A stretch of DNA of 16,631 nucleotides, from the NCBI GenBank assembly GCA_023142215.1, contig JAGLJW010000064.1:1-16631 (forward strand), written 5' to 3'. Source of the stretch: Candidatus Parcubacteria bacterium. GTDB lineage: Bacteria > Patescibacteriota > Patescibacteriia > Patescibacteriales > UBA12075. Made by a program: the position numbers and the translations under genes. How positions within the stretch are numbered: position 1 is the first letter of the stretch; the number at the start of each line of letters is the position of its first letter. The notes beneath the pieces are model-generated. The model saw nothing but the letters and a program-made list of their open reading frames with translations, searched no databases and was not told the DNA's origin. This document shows, piece by piece, positions 1 to 7,399 of the stretch.

Positions 1-2044
1 CTTCACGGGCTTTTTCAAAAAGTTTACGATCAACTTTCATTCCCTTTATTCCAACGGCTTCTTCCTTAAATATTTTTATTTTATCAGGATTAAAAATCTC
101 TATTTCATCAATATCAACACCGACTCCGCCACCATCTCCACCAGAACCCTTTTTTGATGGTGGTAATTTTATAACCTCATCATAATCAAATTTCTCTTCA
201 AAATATTCACAATTAGCAAAAAAATCAAACAGTTTAAATTTATCTTTTTCAATCCTATGGTCTTCTTTATATTCATCAGTATATTCAAAAACAAATTTAC
301 GTGTTCCTCTCCCTTTAATCTGAATAAAATCAGTTGGTGAAAAAATTGGTCTCATAAAAACAAGATTAAGAATATCTTGACAGTCATATCCAGTTGTCAT
401 CATACCAACAGTAACACAAACCCTTGTTTTGCTTGATTTGTAATTTTCTAAAAATTTTGTGTGTCCATTGAGAGTATTGTTTGCAAAATTGATGGTAAAC
501 TGTTGTGCACTATCTATATTAGAAGTTATTTGTACTGCAAAATCAGAGTTATATTTTTCATCCCAAATCTTACTTGCCATTTTATTTAACATTTGTGTGA
601 CTTTAGAAGCATGCTTTTGACTTACACAAAAAATTATACTTTTCCCAGTTTCTCCACTAATCGGATCTTTTAATGCATTTTCTAAAAAAGATTGGCAAAA
701 TACACGATTAGTTTTCTCGGAAAAAAACTTTTTTTCAAAATCCCTCTGGAAAAAAATTTCTTCCGCATCTTCACCTTCTTCATTTTCCACCATTACAGCA
801 TATCCTTTCTCAGAAAGAAGCTCTGCGGTAATATCTGTTCTAGCATCAGAAACAATAGGATTGATTAAATATCCATCCCGAACCCCATCAAGCAAACTAT
901 ACCTAAATGTTGGCTCACTATCTGCACAACCAAAAGTTGTATAAGTATCCAAAAGCTGACGACGTTCCCATGCACGCGGATCTTTAGCTGATAACTTTTG
1001 AGGATTAACATTTCTAAGATAATTTTTTGGCGTTGCTGTGAGTCCCAATTTATAACCAATAAAAAATTCAAAAACAGCTCGAGAATTACCGCCAATAGCA
1101 CGATGTGACTCATCAGCGATAATTAAATCAAAGTCAGTTGGTGAAAATAATTTTTTGTATTTGTCTTGAGCAGATAAACTTTGAATAGTGGAAACAACAA
1201 TTTCTGCCTTTTTCCAATCATCACGATTTTGTTTATAAATAACTGTCTGAAAATCATTACTTAAATATTGAACAAAATTTTTATATGCTTGATCTTCTAG
1301 CTCCAAGCGATCCACTAAAAACAAAACCCTCTTTGCATTACCTGTACGTAAAAATAATCTAATAATCGCAGCAGAAATAAGTGTCTTTCCTGTTCCTGTT
1401 GCCATTTCAAACAAAAAACGATCATTTCCAGCTTCTGCCGACTTCTGCAAAGCATGGATTGAATTCAATTGATATGGTCGCAAAATACGCAAGCCTTTGT
1501 CCCATAAATATTTTTCTTGTGTATCTTTATTTTGGTAATTAGGATCATTTTTAAAATTTGGATCTTGTGATAATGCAATATAGTCATCATTAACACTCTC
1601 ATCGGCAAGCCTCTTATTATTTGGCTTAAAATTAAGACGATGTATTAAAGACTCCTGCGTTGGAAATTCAGTAATAATTTCAGGATTACCTCTCTCTAAG
1701 TCCCAAAAATAATGCAAACTGCCATTTGAAAGAATAACAAAGCGAGCATTCTCGTTTGTGGCATATCGACGTGCTTGTTCCTTACCATCAAGTGGATCCT
1801 TTTCTCCCTTTTTAGCTTCTAATATCACTAAAGGGAAACCCTTTTCATCTAAAAGCAAAAAATCAATAAAGCCATTTTTAGTTGTTTCAAAATCTTCTCC
1901 AAAAGCGTCTATATCTTTTCGCAGAATTTTTACATTTGGCTCTAATTGAATATTAGCCACTCCGTTTTTATCATCAAAAAAACGCCATCCAGCTTCTTCT
2001 AATAATTTATTTATCTTAATTCTTGCTTTAGCTTCTTTCTGCAT
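1..2044 (-). CDS. hsdR: Type I restriction enzyme R subunit (HsdR), N-terminal ~681 residues, runs off the left edge
   Basis: This is the ATP-dependent translocase and endonuclease subunit of a type I restriction system, which pulls DNA in and cuts unmethylated foreign DNA. Read on the minus strand, it opens with a PD-(D/E)XK nuclease: D61 in IDFLLL, then E76-A-K78. The superfamily 2 helicase motor follows: Walker A ATGTGKT at ~215-221, DESH (Walker B) at 311-314, an LTATP motif soon after, and motif VI GRGTR at ~578-582. A Gly-rich linker near residue 640 is typical of the approach to the C-terminal domain, which lies outside the window. The ATG at 2044 is the first start after an in-frame TAG. 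There are no in-frame stops or frameshifts. hsdM and hsdS are not here; the gene is transcribed leftward, so they may lie further left. The family call is firm, but the subtype is not resolved. Confidence 0.93.
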   Translation of the reverse strand, partial: MQKEAKARIKINKLLEEAGWRFFDDKNGVANIQLEPNVKILRKDIDAFGEDFETTKNGFIDFLLLDEKGFPLVILEAKKGEKDPLDGKEQARRYATNENARFVILSNGSLHYFWDLERGNPEIITEFPTQESLIHRLNFKPNNKRLADESVNDDYIALSQDPNFKNDPNYQNKDTQEKYLWDKGLRILRPYQLNSIHALQKSAEAGNDRFLFEMATGTGKTLISAAIIRLFLRTGNAKRVLFLVDRLELEDQAYKNFVQYLSNDFQTVIYKQNRDDWKKAEIVVSTIQSLSAQDKYKKLFSPTDFDLIIADESHRAIGGNSRAVFEFFIGYKLGLTATPKNYLRNVNPQKLSAKDPRAWERRQLLDTYTTFGCADSEPTFRYSLLDGVRDGYLINPIVSDARTDITAELLSEKGYAVMVENEEGEDAEEIFFQRDFEKKFFSEKTNRVFCQSFLENALKDPISGETGKSIIFCVSQKHASKVTQMLNKMASKIWDEKYNSDFAVQITSNIDSAQQFTINFANNTLNGHTKFLENYKSSKTRVCVTVGMMTTGYDCQDILNLVFMRPIFSPTDFIQIKGRGTRKFVFEYTDEYKEDHRIEKDKFKLFDFFANCEYFEEKFDYDEVIKLPPSKKGSGGDGGGVGVDIDEIEIFNPDKIKIFKEEAVGIKGMKVDRKLFEKARE

Positions 2045-2079
2045 CTGAATTTTGAATATTAATAATAACTAATACTTGA

Positions 2080-2108
2080 ATTAAACCACAAATAATAGAA
2101 TTGTTCAA
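2080..2108 (-). promoter_or_regulatory. Probable promoter for hsdR
   Basis: On the minus strand TTGAAC (2103-2108) and TTTAAT (2080-2085) are 17 nt apart, about 35 nt upstream of the hsdR ATG. The -10 box deviates from consensus. The position, between the mscS stop and the hsdR start, is right. Confidence 0.45.
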
Positions 2109-2150
2109 TAAATAATTATTTTGTTACCATTTTAACTATTAAAACTACTT

Positions 2151-2684
2151 TTACAAAGATTCTTTTTGTTGAGACATATTAATTACATCCTTAATTAATC
2201 CATTAGATATATAATATATTTTTCCTTCATCATCTTCCAATACGGTAGAACGCATTGTAATTCTAATAACGTGCCCTTCGGAACTTCCTATCTTTACTTT
2301 ATCTCCTATTCCATATTGATTTTCAACTAAAATAAAAAGTCCAGAAACAAAGTCCTTTACAAGCGACTGAGTACCAAAACCAATTGCCAACCCAATAACA
2401 CCAGCACCTGCTAAAATTGGTCTTATATCAACACCAAATAAATTCAAAATCATAAACAGAATTATAGTATAAATAACTATATTTCCAATTGACGCAATAA
2501 TATGCCCTAATGTTTCAGCTCTTTTTTCTTTTTTGGAAGTATGAGAATCGTCTCCGTCATTAACTATATTTGCAAATCGCTTAATAATTAATTTTAAAAT
2601 CAACTTACCAAAAAAGAATAAAAGAGTAATACAAACAATATCTGTCGCGTTTTCTTTTATTATTGTTATTATAAATTCTTGCAT
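2151..2684 (-). CDS. mscS: Small mechanosensitive channel, MscS family
   Basis: This inner-membrane channel opens when membrane tension rises during hypo-osmotic shock. The 177-residue product has three predicted membrane segments (about 13-34, 60-82 and 88-118). The third is the Gly/Ala-rich pore helix, with the family pattern AGAGVIGLAIGFG followed by QSLVKDFVSG. The beta domain follows at ~119-170, including the conserved GDKVKI stretch. The protein ends just after this domain, so the large C-terminal alpha/beta cage of E. coli MscS (286 residues) is missing. It is therefore a minimal form, either naturally short or truncated. The ATG at 2684 places the first helix at a sensible distance. 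It probably forms its own transcription unit between the bidirectional terminator at 2787-2816 and hsdR. Confidence 0.88.
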   Translation of the reverse strand: MQEFIITIIKENATDIVCITLLFFFGKLILKLIIKRFANIVNDGDDSHTSKKEKRAETLGHIIASIGNIVIYTIILFMILNLFGVDIRPILAGAGVIGLAIGFGTQSLVKDFVSGLFILVENQYGIGDKVKIGSSEGHVIRITMRSTVLEDDEGKIYYISNGLIKDVINMSQQKESL

Positions 2685-2729
2685 AAATTTGTTTATTATT
2701 TAATAATTAAAAAAATATAACTTATTATC

Positions 2730-2758
2730 AATTTACCAGTTTTAACCTTAACAGTCAA
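2730..2758 (-). promoter_or_regulatory. Possible promoter for mscS
   Basis: On the minus strand TTGACT (2753-2758) and TAAATT (2730-2735) are 17 nt apart, about 45 nt upstream of the mscS start. The -35 is good and the -10 is poor; the AT-rich background makes chance matches likely. Confidence 0.3.
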
Positions 2759-2786
2759 TTCCAATATTTAAAATTATACAAAAAAA

Positions 2787-2816
2787 CAAAAATCTTCTAA
2801 AATATAGAAGATTTTT
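2787..2816. terminator. Bidirectional Rho-independent terminator
   Basis: A 9-bp perfect stem, AATCTTCTA (2791-2799) with TAGAAGATT (2805-2813), has a 5-nt loop. It is flanked by an A-rich tract on the left and a T-run on the right, so it can act on both strands. For the minus strand it lies ~75 nt past the end of the DUF2335-like gene and insulates mscS from it. Confidence 0.7.
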
Positions 2817-2887
2817 TGAGATATATAAATTGTGTAAATACACACAATTAACATTTATTCTATTATGACACTTAATTTATTTAATAT

Positions 2888-3298
2888 TTATTCTCTTTTT
2901 GCCTCTCTTTCTTTTTTCCTTCCTTGGGAACCATAAACAAAAGTTCCAACTAAACTAGCAAGAGTAACCCCACTTATCAACGATCCAGCAATAACTTGAC
3001 CTATAAAAATAACTATTCCACCTGTAATAATACCAGCCATTCCAATTAAAAAACCAAATCACAGCCCTAATCCTGACTTTTTTATATCAGAATTTATAAC
3101 ACTTTTTTCTAAAGCCTGTCTATGCTCCGATTGGGTTTTTGCCATCTCAATAATAATTTTTGCTGTACCAGGACATACTTCATCAAACTTTCTTAGTATA
3201 TCTGGATGTGGCAAAGGACCAGAAAAAGAAACCGATTGATGAACAACTGCTGTTTGATTATTATTATTGTTGTTTTGAATTTTATTTTTTTTGCCCAT
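2888..3298 (-). pseudogene. DUF2335-like membrane protein with an in-frame TGA at codon 80
   Basis: The reading frame starts at the ATG at 3298 and would give 136 residues, but TGA at 3059-3061 stops it after residue 79. The first part has an Asn-rich N-terminus (~8-14), the stretch GPLPHPDILRKFDEVCPG and a helix rich in E, H and K (~53-75), all of which resemble the soluble part of DUF2335 proteins. After the TGA the frame continues without other damage through FGFLIGMAGIITGG, a second hydrophobic segment, and a basic tail ending in KREAKRE-like residues before TAA. This is the two-helix membrane tail expected for the family. The intact tail suggests a recent mutation (from TGG Trp, GGA Gly or CGA Arg), readthrough, or a sequencing error. 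Its start overlaps the 67-residue gene by 17 nt, implying translational coupling. Cellular function is unknown. Confidence 0.68.
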
Positions 3299-3485
3299 AC
3301 TTATTTATAGCATCAAAAATATCTTTACCAACAATCTCCCAATCCTTCTTCAACGCTTTAAAATCTGCTTCATTCTCTGTTTTGGAATTATTATAAACCT
3401 GCATGGTACCGCCTAAATCCATTACTCTTGAAACACCCTCTATAAAAGATGGACGAGCAAATAAAAATGTAGAATTATCACTCAT
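3282..3485 (-). CDS. Conserved-looking small protein (67 aa) coupled to the DUF2335-like gene
   Basis: The product is a 67-residue soluble protein with no signal peptide or membrane segment. It has the stretches STFLFARPSFIEGVSRVMDLGG in two parts (STFLFARPSF, then IEGVSRVMDLGG) and, further on, DFKALKKDWEIVGKDI, which should be helical. From memory, similar short proteins sit beside DUF2335 genes in many bacteria; this is recall, not a search result. The ATG at 3485 follows a plausible promoter. The stop lies inside the start region of the next gene (17-nt overlap), so the two are probably translated as a pair and may act together. The molecular function is unknown. Confidence 0.65.
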   Translation of the reverse strand: MSDNSTFLFARPSFIEGVSRVMDLGGTMQVYNNSKTENEADFKALKKDWEIVGKDIFDAINKYGQKK

Positions 3486-3500
3486 ATAAATAATTTTAAT

Positions 3501-3530
3501 ATTATACTTTTATACTATCATAATAATCAA
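3501..3530 (-). promoter_or_regulatory. Promoter for the 67-aa / DUF2335 pair
   Basis: On the minus strand TTGATT (3525-3530) and a consensus TATAAT (3501-3506) are 18 nt apart, ending ~16 nt before the ATG at 3485. This would give a very short leader. Confidence 0.5.
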
Positions 3531-3548
3531 TTTTTGTTAAATACTGAT

Positions 3549-3573
3549 TAAAAAACCGCCAAATATGACGGTC
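3549..3573 (-). terminator. Terminator of the ribosomal protein operon
   Basis: Read on the minus strand, ACCGTC (from 3572-3567) pairs with GGCGGT (from 3560-3555) across a 6-nt loop, followed by six T. It lies ~20 nt after the rpsI stop and is the first such structure downstream of infA. Confidence 0.75.
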
Positions 3574-3593
3574 TTTTATATTCAATACTTTTA

Positions 3594-4028
3594 CTAACGT
3601 TTACTCCATTGTGGTCTTTTTCTGGCTTTCTTTAATCCAGGTTTTTTTCTTTCTTTTCTTCTAGCATCTCTTGTAAGCAATCCTTTAGCTCTAAGTGTTG
3701 GTCTCATTTCTGAATCTAATTCTAACAAGGCTCTGGCTATTCCGTGTTTAATAGCATCCACTTGTCCATTTTTTCCGCCACCAGATACTATAATTGAAAA
3801 ATTCATTTCACGTAATTGACCTGTTACTTTAAGAACTTGTTTGATTACATTTGCTTGTGTATCAGATAAATATTCATTCATCTTAAGACCATTAATTACA
3901 ATGGAACCATTTCCTTTTTTATACATTCTAACTCTGGCAGTCGATGTCTTTCTTCTCCCAGTAGTTGCAATATATTTACCTTTAAACTTAACTTCCTTTT
4001 GAATTGTTATTGTTTTTTCTTCACTCAT
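3594..4028 (-). CDS. rpsI: 30S ribosomal protein S9
   Basis: S9 is a small-subunit protein whose basic C-terminal tail reaches the P-site tRNA. The 144-residue product has the family core from ~residue 18 (KYIATTGRRKTSTARVRM), a central SGGGKNGQVDAIKHGIARAL and the C-terminal KKPGLKKARKRPQWSKR. The final SKR is the tRNA-contacting end and is intact. About 17 charged residues precede the usual start; the ATG at 4028 is kept because no ATG or GTG lies closer to the core. It is the last gene of the operon and starts 2 nt after rplM ends, so the two are likely coupled. Confidence 0.97.
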   Translation of the reverse strand: MSEEKTITIQKEVKFKGKYIATTGRRKTSTARVRMYKKGNGSIVINGLKMNEYLSDTQANVIKQVLKVTGQLREMNFSIIVSGGGKNGQVDAIKHGIARALLELDSEMRPTLRAKGLLTRDARRKERKKPGLKKARKRPQWSKR

Positions 4029-4030
4029 AT

Positions 4031-4387
4031 TTATCTAATAATTAATCTTTTTAACATTTCTTTTCTAAATTTAACAGCTGGTAACATTTCTCTTACAGCT
4101 CTTCTTAAAATATCACTAGGATTTTTCTCCACCAAATCTTGCATCTTTGTTTCTTTAAGACCGCCTGGATATCCTGAATAATGATAATACTTCTTTTGCT
4201 CAACTTTTTTACCAGTAAATTTAAATTTATCTACATTAATTACCTCAACAATATCACCTGCATCAATATGCGGTTCAAATTCAGGTTTATTTTTGCCCCG
4301 AAGAATTAAAGCAATCTTAGTTGCTAACCTTCCAACTGCCTCATTTGTTGCATCAAATTTATGTAATTTTCTTTCAATTTTTTTCAT
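4031..4387 (-). CDS. rplM: 50S ribosomal protein L13
   Basis: L13 is an early-assembly protein of the large subunit that binds 23S rRNA. The 118-residue product has the family stretches FDATNEAVGRLATKIALILRGK (positions ~13-34), an internal HIDAGDIVEVIN, and YYHYSGYPGGLKE near residue 67, then RRAVREMLP. It is about 20 residues shorter than E. coli L13 (142), having lost the C-terminal end. It sits with rpsI, as in most bacteria, here fused to the end of the alpha operon. The 82-nt gap to rplQ contains TGCGAAT repeats. No Shine-Dalgarno sequence precedes the ATG. Confidence 0.96.
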   Translation of the reverse strand: MKKIERKLHKFDATNEAVGRLATKIALILRGKNKPEFEPHIDAGDIVEVINVDKFKFTGKKVEQKKYYHYSGYPGGLKETKMQDLVEKNPSDILRRAVREMLPAVKFRKEMLKRLIIR

Positions 4388-4394
4388 GTAATAA

Positions 4395-4428
4395 TGCGAA
4401 TCTGCGAATTTATGCGAATTCTGCGAAT
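4395..4428. repeat. Four short TGCGAA repeats between rplQ and rplM
   Basis: TGCGAA occurs at 4395, 4403, 4413 and 4422 within a 34-nt stretch, spaced 8, 10 and 9 nt. A related single copy lies in the rpsM-rpsK gap near 6975 in the same ATAATGCGAATCT context. Function is unknown. Confidence 0.6.
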
Positions 4429-4469
4429 TATTTAATTATGCAAATAATTATAATATTTACCTTATTAGT

Positions 4470-4820
4470 TTATACCAATTCTATTTGAACCATCTCAGCT
4501 CCGTCACCTTGTCTTACACCTAAATTAACAATTCTTGTATAGCCACCTGGTCTTTCTTTGTATCTTGCTCCAATAACATCCATAGCTTTTTTAATAGCAT
4601 TTACTTGTGGTAATATAGAAATTAATCTTCTTCTGGCTGTTAAATCACCATTTTTTGATATTGTAATAATTTTTTCAAGCATTGGTTTAACTGCTTTAGC
4701 TTTAGCCTTAGTAGTTTTAACTTTTTCGTATATCAAAATACTTGAAGCTAAATTTCTAAGCATCAATTCTCTTGGAGCTTTTTTTCTATCTAATTTTTTT
4801 CCTTTAACTCTATGTCTCAT
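4470..4820 (-). CDS. rplQ: 50S ribosomal protein L17
   Basis: L17 is a large-subunit protein near the exit tunnel. The 116-residue product begins with the family signature MRHRVKGKKLDRKKAPRE, then LMLRNLASSILIYEKVKTT (19-37) and a central KPMLEKIITISKNGD. It ends with GGYTRIVNLGVRQGDGAEM plus a short tail. The length is near the minimal bacterial form. It follows rpoA by 10 nt, the classic rpoA-rplQ arrangement. The TAA stop lies at 4470-4472. Confidence 0.97.
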   Translation of the reverse strand: MRHRVKGKKLDRKKAPRELMLRNLASSILIYEKVKTTKAKAKAVKPMLEKIITISKNGDLTARRRLISILPQVNAIKKAMDVIGARYKERPGGYTRIVNLGVRQGDGAEMVQIELV

Positions 4821-4830
4821 ATTTGTTAAA

Positions 4831-5616
4831 TTATTTCTTATTTTTTACATCTTCATCTTTCTTTTCATCAACTTCATCATCATTTTCAGTCTCATCTTCT
4901 TTTATTTCAGATTTTTTATTAGCAATATTTGTTTCGTTTGTTTTAATTGCATTAAACTGTTCAATTAAAATCTTAACTGATTCATTATAAGCATCTTCTG
5001 GCGTAATTGTTCCATCTGTTTTTATATCTAAAACTAATTGATCCCAGTTCGTCATTTTACCAACCCGAGCATTTTTAACATCAATTCCAACTGAAAGGAT
5101 TGGAGTAAAAATTGAATCCATTTCCATAAATCCAAGTTCTTTGCTCTTTTTTTCTCTTGTTTCTAACATTTCATATCCCATTCCTTTCTCTACTGTAATT
5201 TCTGCCTCAATTGAACCTTCCATTGCAGTAATGTGACCTAAAACTAATTCAGGATTTACAATTTCAACACTTGAATTCTTTTTAATATCAGCAGCTGTAA
5301 TTTCTTTTTTGCCGTGAACTTTTAATTCTAATTTTACTGGCTCATCTGTAAACATTTTCAATCTTAAACTTTTTAAATTTAATACAAATTCAAGTACATC
5401 CTCTTTAACGTGTGATACAGCTGAAAATTCATGATCTACACCTTTAATTTTTACACCAACTGGTGCGGCTCCAGGCAAAGAAGAAAGAAGTACTCTTCTT
5501 AAAGAGTTACCGAGAGTGATACCATAACCAGGAAAACAAGGTTCAATAATAACTTTTGAGCTATTATCATCTTTACCTTTTTCAAAATTTATTTTGTTTG
5601 GTAGTGCAATTTTCAT
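4831..5616 (-). CDS. rpoA: RNA polymerase alpha subunit lacking the C-terminal domain
   Basis: Alpha dimerises and nucleates assembly of RNA polymerase. The 261-residue product has a complete N-terminal domain. EPCFPGYGITLGNSLRRVLL (~26-45) includes the dimer helix, and GVDHEFSAVSHVKEDVLE and an insert domain follow. The end of the N-terminal domain is near 232 (EDAYNESVKILIEQF). In E. coli (329 residues) a linker and the DNA- and factor-binding C-terminal domain follow. Here there are only ~30 highly charged residues rich in D, E and K, ending in DVKNKK. The helix-hairpin-helix domain that binds UP elements and activators is therefore absent. TAA ends the frame, and the next gene starts 10 nt later, so no hidden continuation is seen. 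Confidence 0.96.
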   Translation of the reverse strand: MKIALPNKINFEKGKDDNSSKVIIEPCFPGYGITLGNSLRRVLLSSLPGAAPVGVKIKGVDHEFSAVSHVKEDVLEFVLNLKSLRLKMFTDEPVKLELKVHGKKEITAADIKKNSSVEIVNPELVLGHITAMEGSIEAEITVEKGMGYEMLETREKKSKELGFMEMDSIFTPILSVGIDVKNARVGKMTNWDQLVLDIKTDGTITPEDAYNESVKILIEQFNAIKTNETNIANKKSEIKEDETENDDEVDEKKDEDVKNKK

Positions 5617-5643
5617 ATTGAATTTATACTAAATTAAATTATT

Positions 5644-6273
5644 TTATCTTGAATAATACTCAACAATCATTTGAACATTAAAACTTGTTTTAATATCTTT
5701 AATTGTTGGATTATGTAAAATTTTTGCTTCAAGTTTTTTTGCATCTAAATTTATCCATCCTGGAATTTCTTTCTTCTTTAACTTATCACTTAGATTACTA
5801 AAATTTTTATTATCTTTTTTATTTGATTTAATTTTAATTACATCACCAGTTTTTACAATAAATGAAGGAATATCAGTTGCAATATCATTTACAATAAAAT
5901 GACCATGATTAACAAATTGTCTTGCTTGAGTTCTTGAACTTGCAAAACCCATTCTATGAATAACATTATCTAATCTTCTTTCAAGTAACATAATAAAATT
6001 CTCACCAGTATTTCCGCCTTGTTTTTTAGCTTTTTCAAAAGTTAATCTAAATTGTTTTTCTAATAAATTATACTCTTTTTTAGCTTTTTGTTTTTCATTT
6101 AATTGTTGTCCGTAGTCAGTCATTCTTGGTCTTCCCTTTGAACCATGTATTCCGGGCGGATAGTTTCTCTTAACCATAGCACATTTAGTACTTTGACATC
6201 TTTCACCTTTAAGAAATAATTTCTCGCCAGCTCTTCTACATTGTTTACATTTTGGTGCTAAATTTCTTGCCAT
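5644..6273 (-). CDS. rpsD: 30S ribosomal protein S4, zinc-binding form
   Basis: S4 is a primary 16S rRNA-binding protein that nucleates the small-subunit body. The 209-residue product starts MARNLAPKCKQCRRAGEKLF. C9, C12, C26 and C31 form the C+ type zinc site. GIHGSKGRPR and the S4 RNA-binding fold follow (RRLDNVIHRMGFASSRTQAR at ~101-120, then QFVNHGHFIVN). I chose the ATG at 6273 because it gives the conserved MARN start. A TTG five codons upstream (6288) would add a non-conserved MKVRK. The gap to rpoA is 27 nt. No Shine-Dalgarno sequence is evident. Confidence 0.96.
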   Translation of the reverse strand: MARNLAPKCKQCRRAGEKLFLKGERCQSTKCAMVKRNYPPGIHGSKGRPRMTDYGQQLNEKQKAKKEYNLLEKQFRLTFEKAKKQGGNTGENFIMLLERRLDNVIHRMGFASSRTQARQFVNHGHFIVNDIATDIPSFIVKTGDVIKIKSNKKDNKNFSNLSDKLKKKEIPGWINLDAKKLEAKILHNPTIKDIKTSFNVQMIVEYYSR

Positions 6274-6349
6274 TTTTCTAACTTTCAACTGGTAGTTTTT
6301 AACTTTCAGTTTTTATTTAAAATAATTAAATTATACTTTATGTAAATAA

Positions 6350-6964
6350 TTACATTCTTCTTGGTTTTCTTTTTCTACAACCGTTATGTGGTACTGGTGT
6401 TTGATCTTTAATAGATGTTACAAGTAAACCATTATTATTTAATGATCTAATTGCTGATTCTCTACCCGTTCCGACTCCCTTCACATAAACCTCAACTTCA
6501 GACAAACCATATTCTTCTCTTGCTTTTCCAACTGCTAATCTAGAAATAATTTGAGCAGCATATGGAGTAGCTTTTTTTGGTCCTTTAAAACCAGCTACAC
6601 CAGCCGAAGCCCAAGATAAAACATTTCCATCAGTATCAGTTAAAGTTACAATTGTATTATTATATGTAGCTTTAATATATGCTTTACCACGTGTAACTTT
6701 TTTAGCAACTTTCTTTTTTCTTTTTACAACTTTTTTACCTTTTTTATCTGATTTCTTTTGTGATGCTTTTTTCTCAAGTTTCTTCTTAATCTCTTCTGGC
6801 AACTCTTCTAATCCCATACCATCCTTCGCTACTTCTTCTTTCACTTCTTCTTTCACTTCTTCTTTCACTTCTTTTTCAACAACTTTAGTTGGTTTATCTT
6901 TTTTAACACTAACTTTTTCTTTAGTTGCATCAGTTGATTCAGTTGTAGTTTTATCTTCACTCAT
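6350..6964 (-). CDS. rpsK: 30S ribosomal protein S11 with a long charged N-terminal extension
   Basis: S11 lies on the small-subunit platform and contacts the Shine-Dalgarno/anti-Shine-Dalgarno helix. The S11 core begins near residue 90 (RGKAYIKATYNNTIVTLTD), continues with SWASAGVAGFKGPKKATPYA and GVGTGRESAIRSL, and ends TPVPHNGCRKRKPRRM. The protein has 204 residues against ~130 for most S11. The extra ~75-90 N-terminal residues are low-complexity, made of Lys, Glu, Thr and Val. They include three tandem KEEV units, encoded by a 12-bp repeat near 6827-6870. The ATG at 6964 is the only strong start; an internal start would have to lie inside the charged region (Met at ~50). Whether the extension is translated is unproven. 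Confidence 0.94.
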   Translation of the reverse strand: MSEDKTTTESTDATKEKVSVKKDKPTKVVEKEVKEEVKEEVKEEVAKDGMGLEELPEEIKKKLEKKASQKKSDKKGKKVVKRKKKVAKKVTRGKAYIKATYNNTIVTLTDTDGNVLSWASAGVAGFKGPKKATPYAAQIISRLAVGKAREEYGLSEVEVYVKGVGTGRESAIRSLNNNGLLVTSIKDQTPVPHNGCRKRKPRRM

Positions 6965-7018
6965 AAAAAGTTATAATGCGAATCTACAAATTATAGTAGC
7001 GTTCGCATTGCTCTATTA

Positions 7019-7393
7019 TTATTTAGCTCCACTAGGCCCAAAACCTTTTTTATTCCCACGAACTGTTCTGGAATTAGTTTTTGTTCTTTGACCTCTTACA
7101 GTTAAATGTTTCTTATGTCTTAAACCTCTATAACAATTAATTTCTTTAAGTCTTTTAATATTTGCAACAACTTCTCTCTTTAAATCTCCCTCAACTTTAT
7201 ATTCTTTTTCAATAATAACTCTTAATTTATTTACTTGATCTTCCGCTAAGTCTTTTACTCTAACGCTCTCATCAATTCTTGCATTTTTTAAAATTAATTT
7301 TGATGTTGTAAGTCCAATACCAAAAACATAAGTTAATGCAATAACTACTCTTTTATCATTTGGGATTGTTACACTAGCTATTCTAACTGCCAT
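7019..7393 (-). CDS. rpsM: 30S ribosomal protein S13
   Basis: S13 is in the small-subunit head and contacts S19 and the P-site tRNA. The 124-residue product starts MAVRIASVTIPNDKRVVIAL, then TYVFGIGLTTSKLIL with the helix-two-turn-helix region, RLKEINCYRGLRHKKHL at ~84-100, and RGQRTKTNSRTVRG near the basic C-terminus. I placed the start at the ATG at 7393, which matches the family's MARI/MAVRI start, rather than an upstream ATG at 7405 that adds four non-conserved residues. It lies between rpmJ and rpsK, the usual order. Confidence 0.96.
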   Translation of the reverse strand: MAVRIASVTIPNDKRVVIALTYVFGIGLTTSKLILKNARIDESVRVKDLAEDQVNKLRVIIEKEYKVEGDLKREVVANIKRLKEINCYRGLRHKKHLTVRGQRTKTNSRTVRGNKKGFGPSGAK

Positions 7394-7399
7394 GATTAT

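Noticed and set aside
2888..3298. UGA read as Trp or Gly (genetic code 4 or 25), as in some Patescibacteria
   Set aside because: hsdR (~680 codons) and nine ribosomal-operon genes contain no in-frame TGA; Trp is TGG and Gly uses GGN. TGA in frame occurs only here and in a clearly decayed gene.
4558..4968. A hydrophobic 136-codon plus-strand ORF
   Set aside because: It is antisense to rplQ and rpoA; the hydrophobic look comes from reading Lys/Glu-rich codons backwards.
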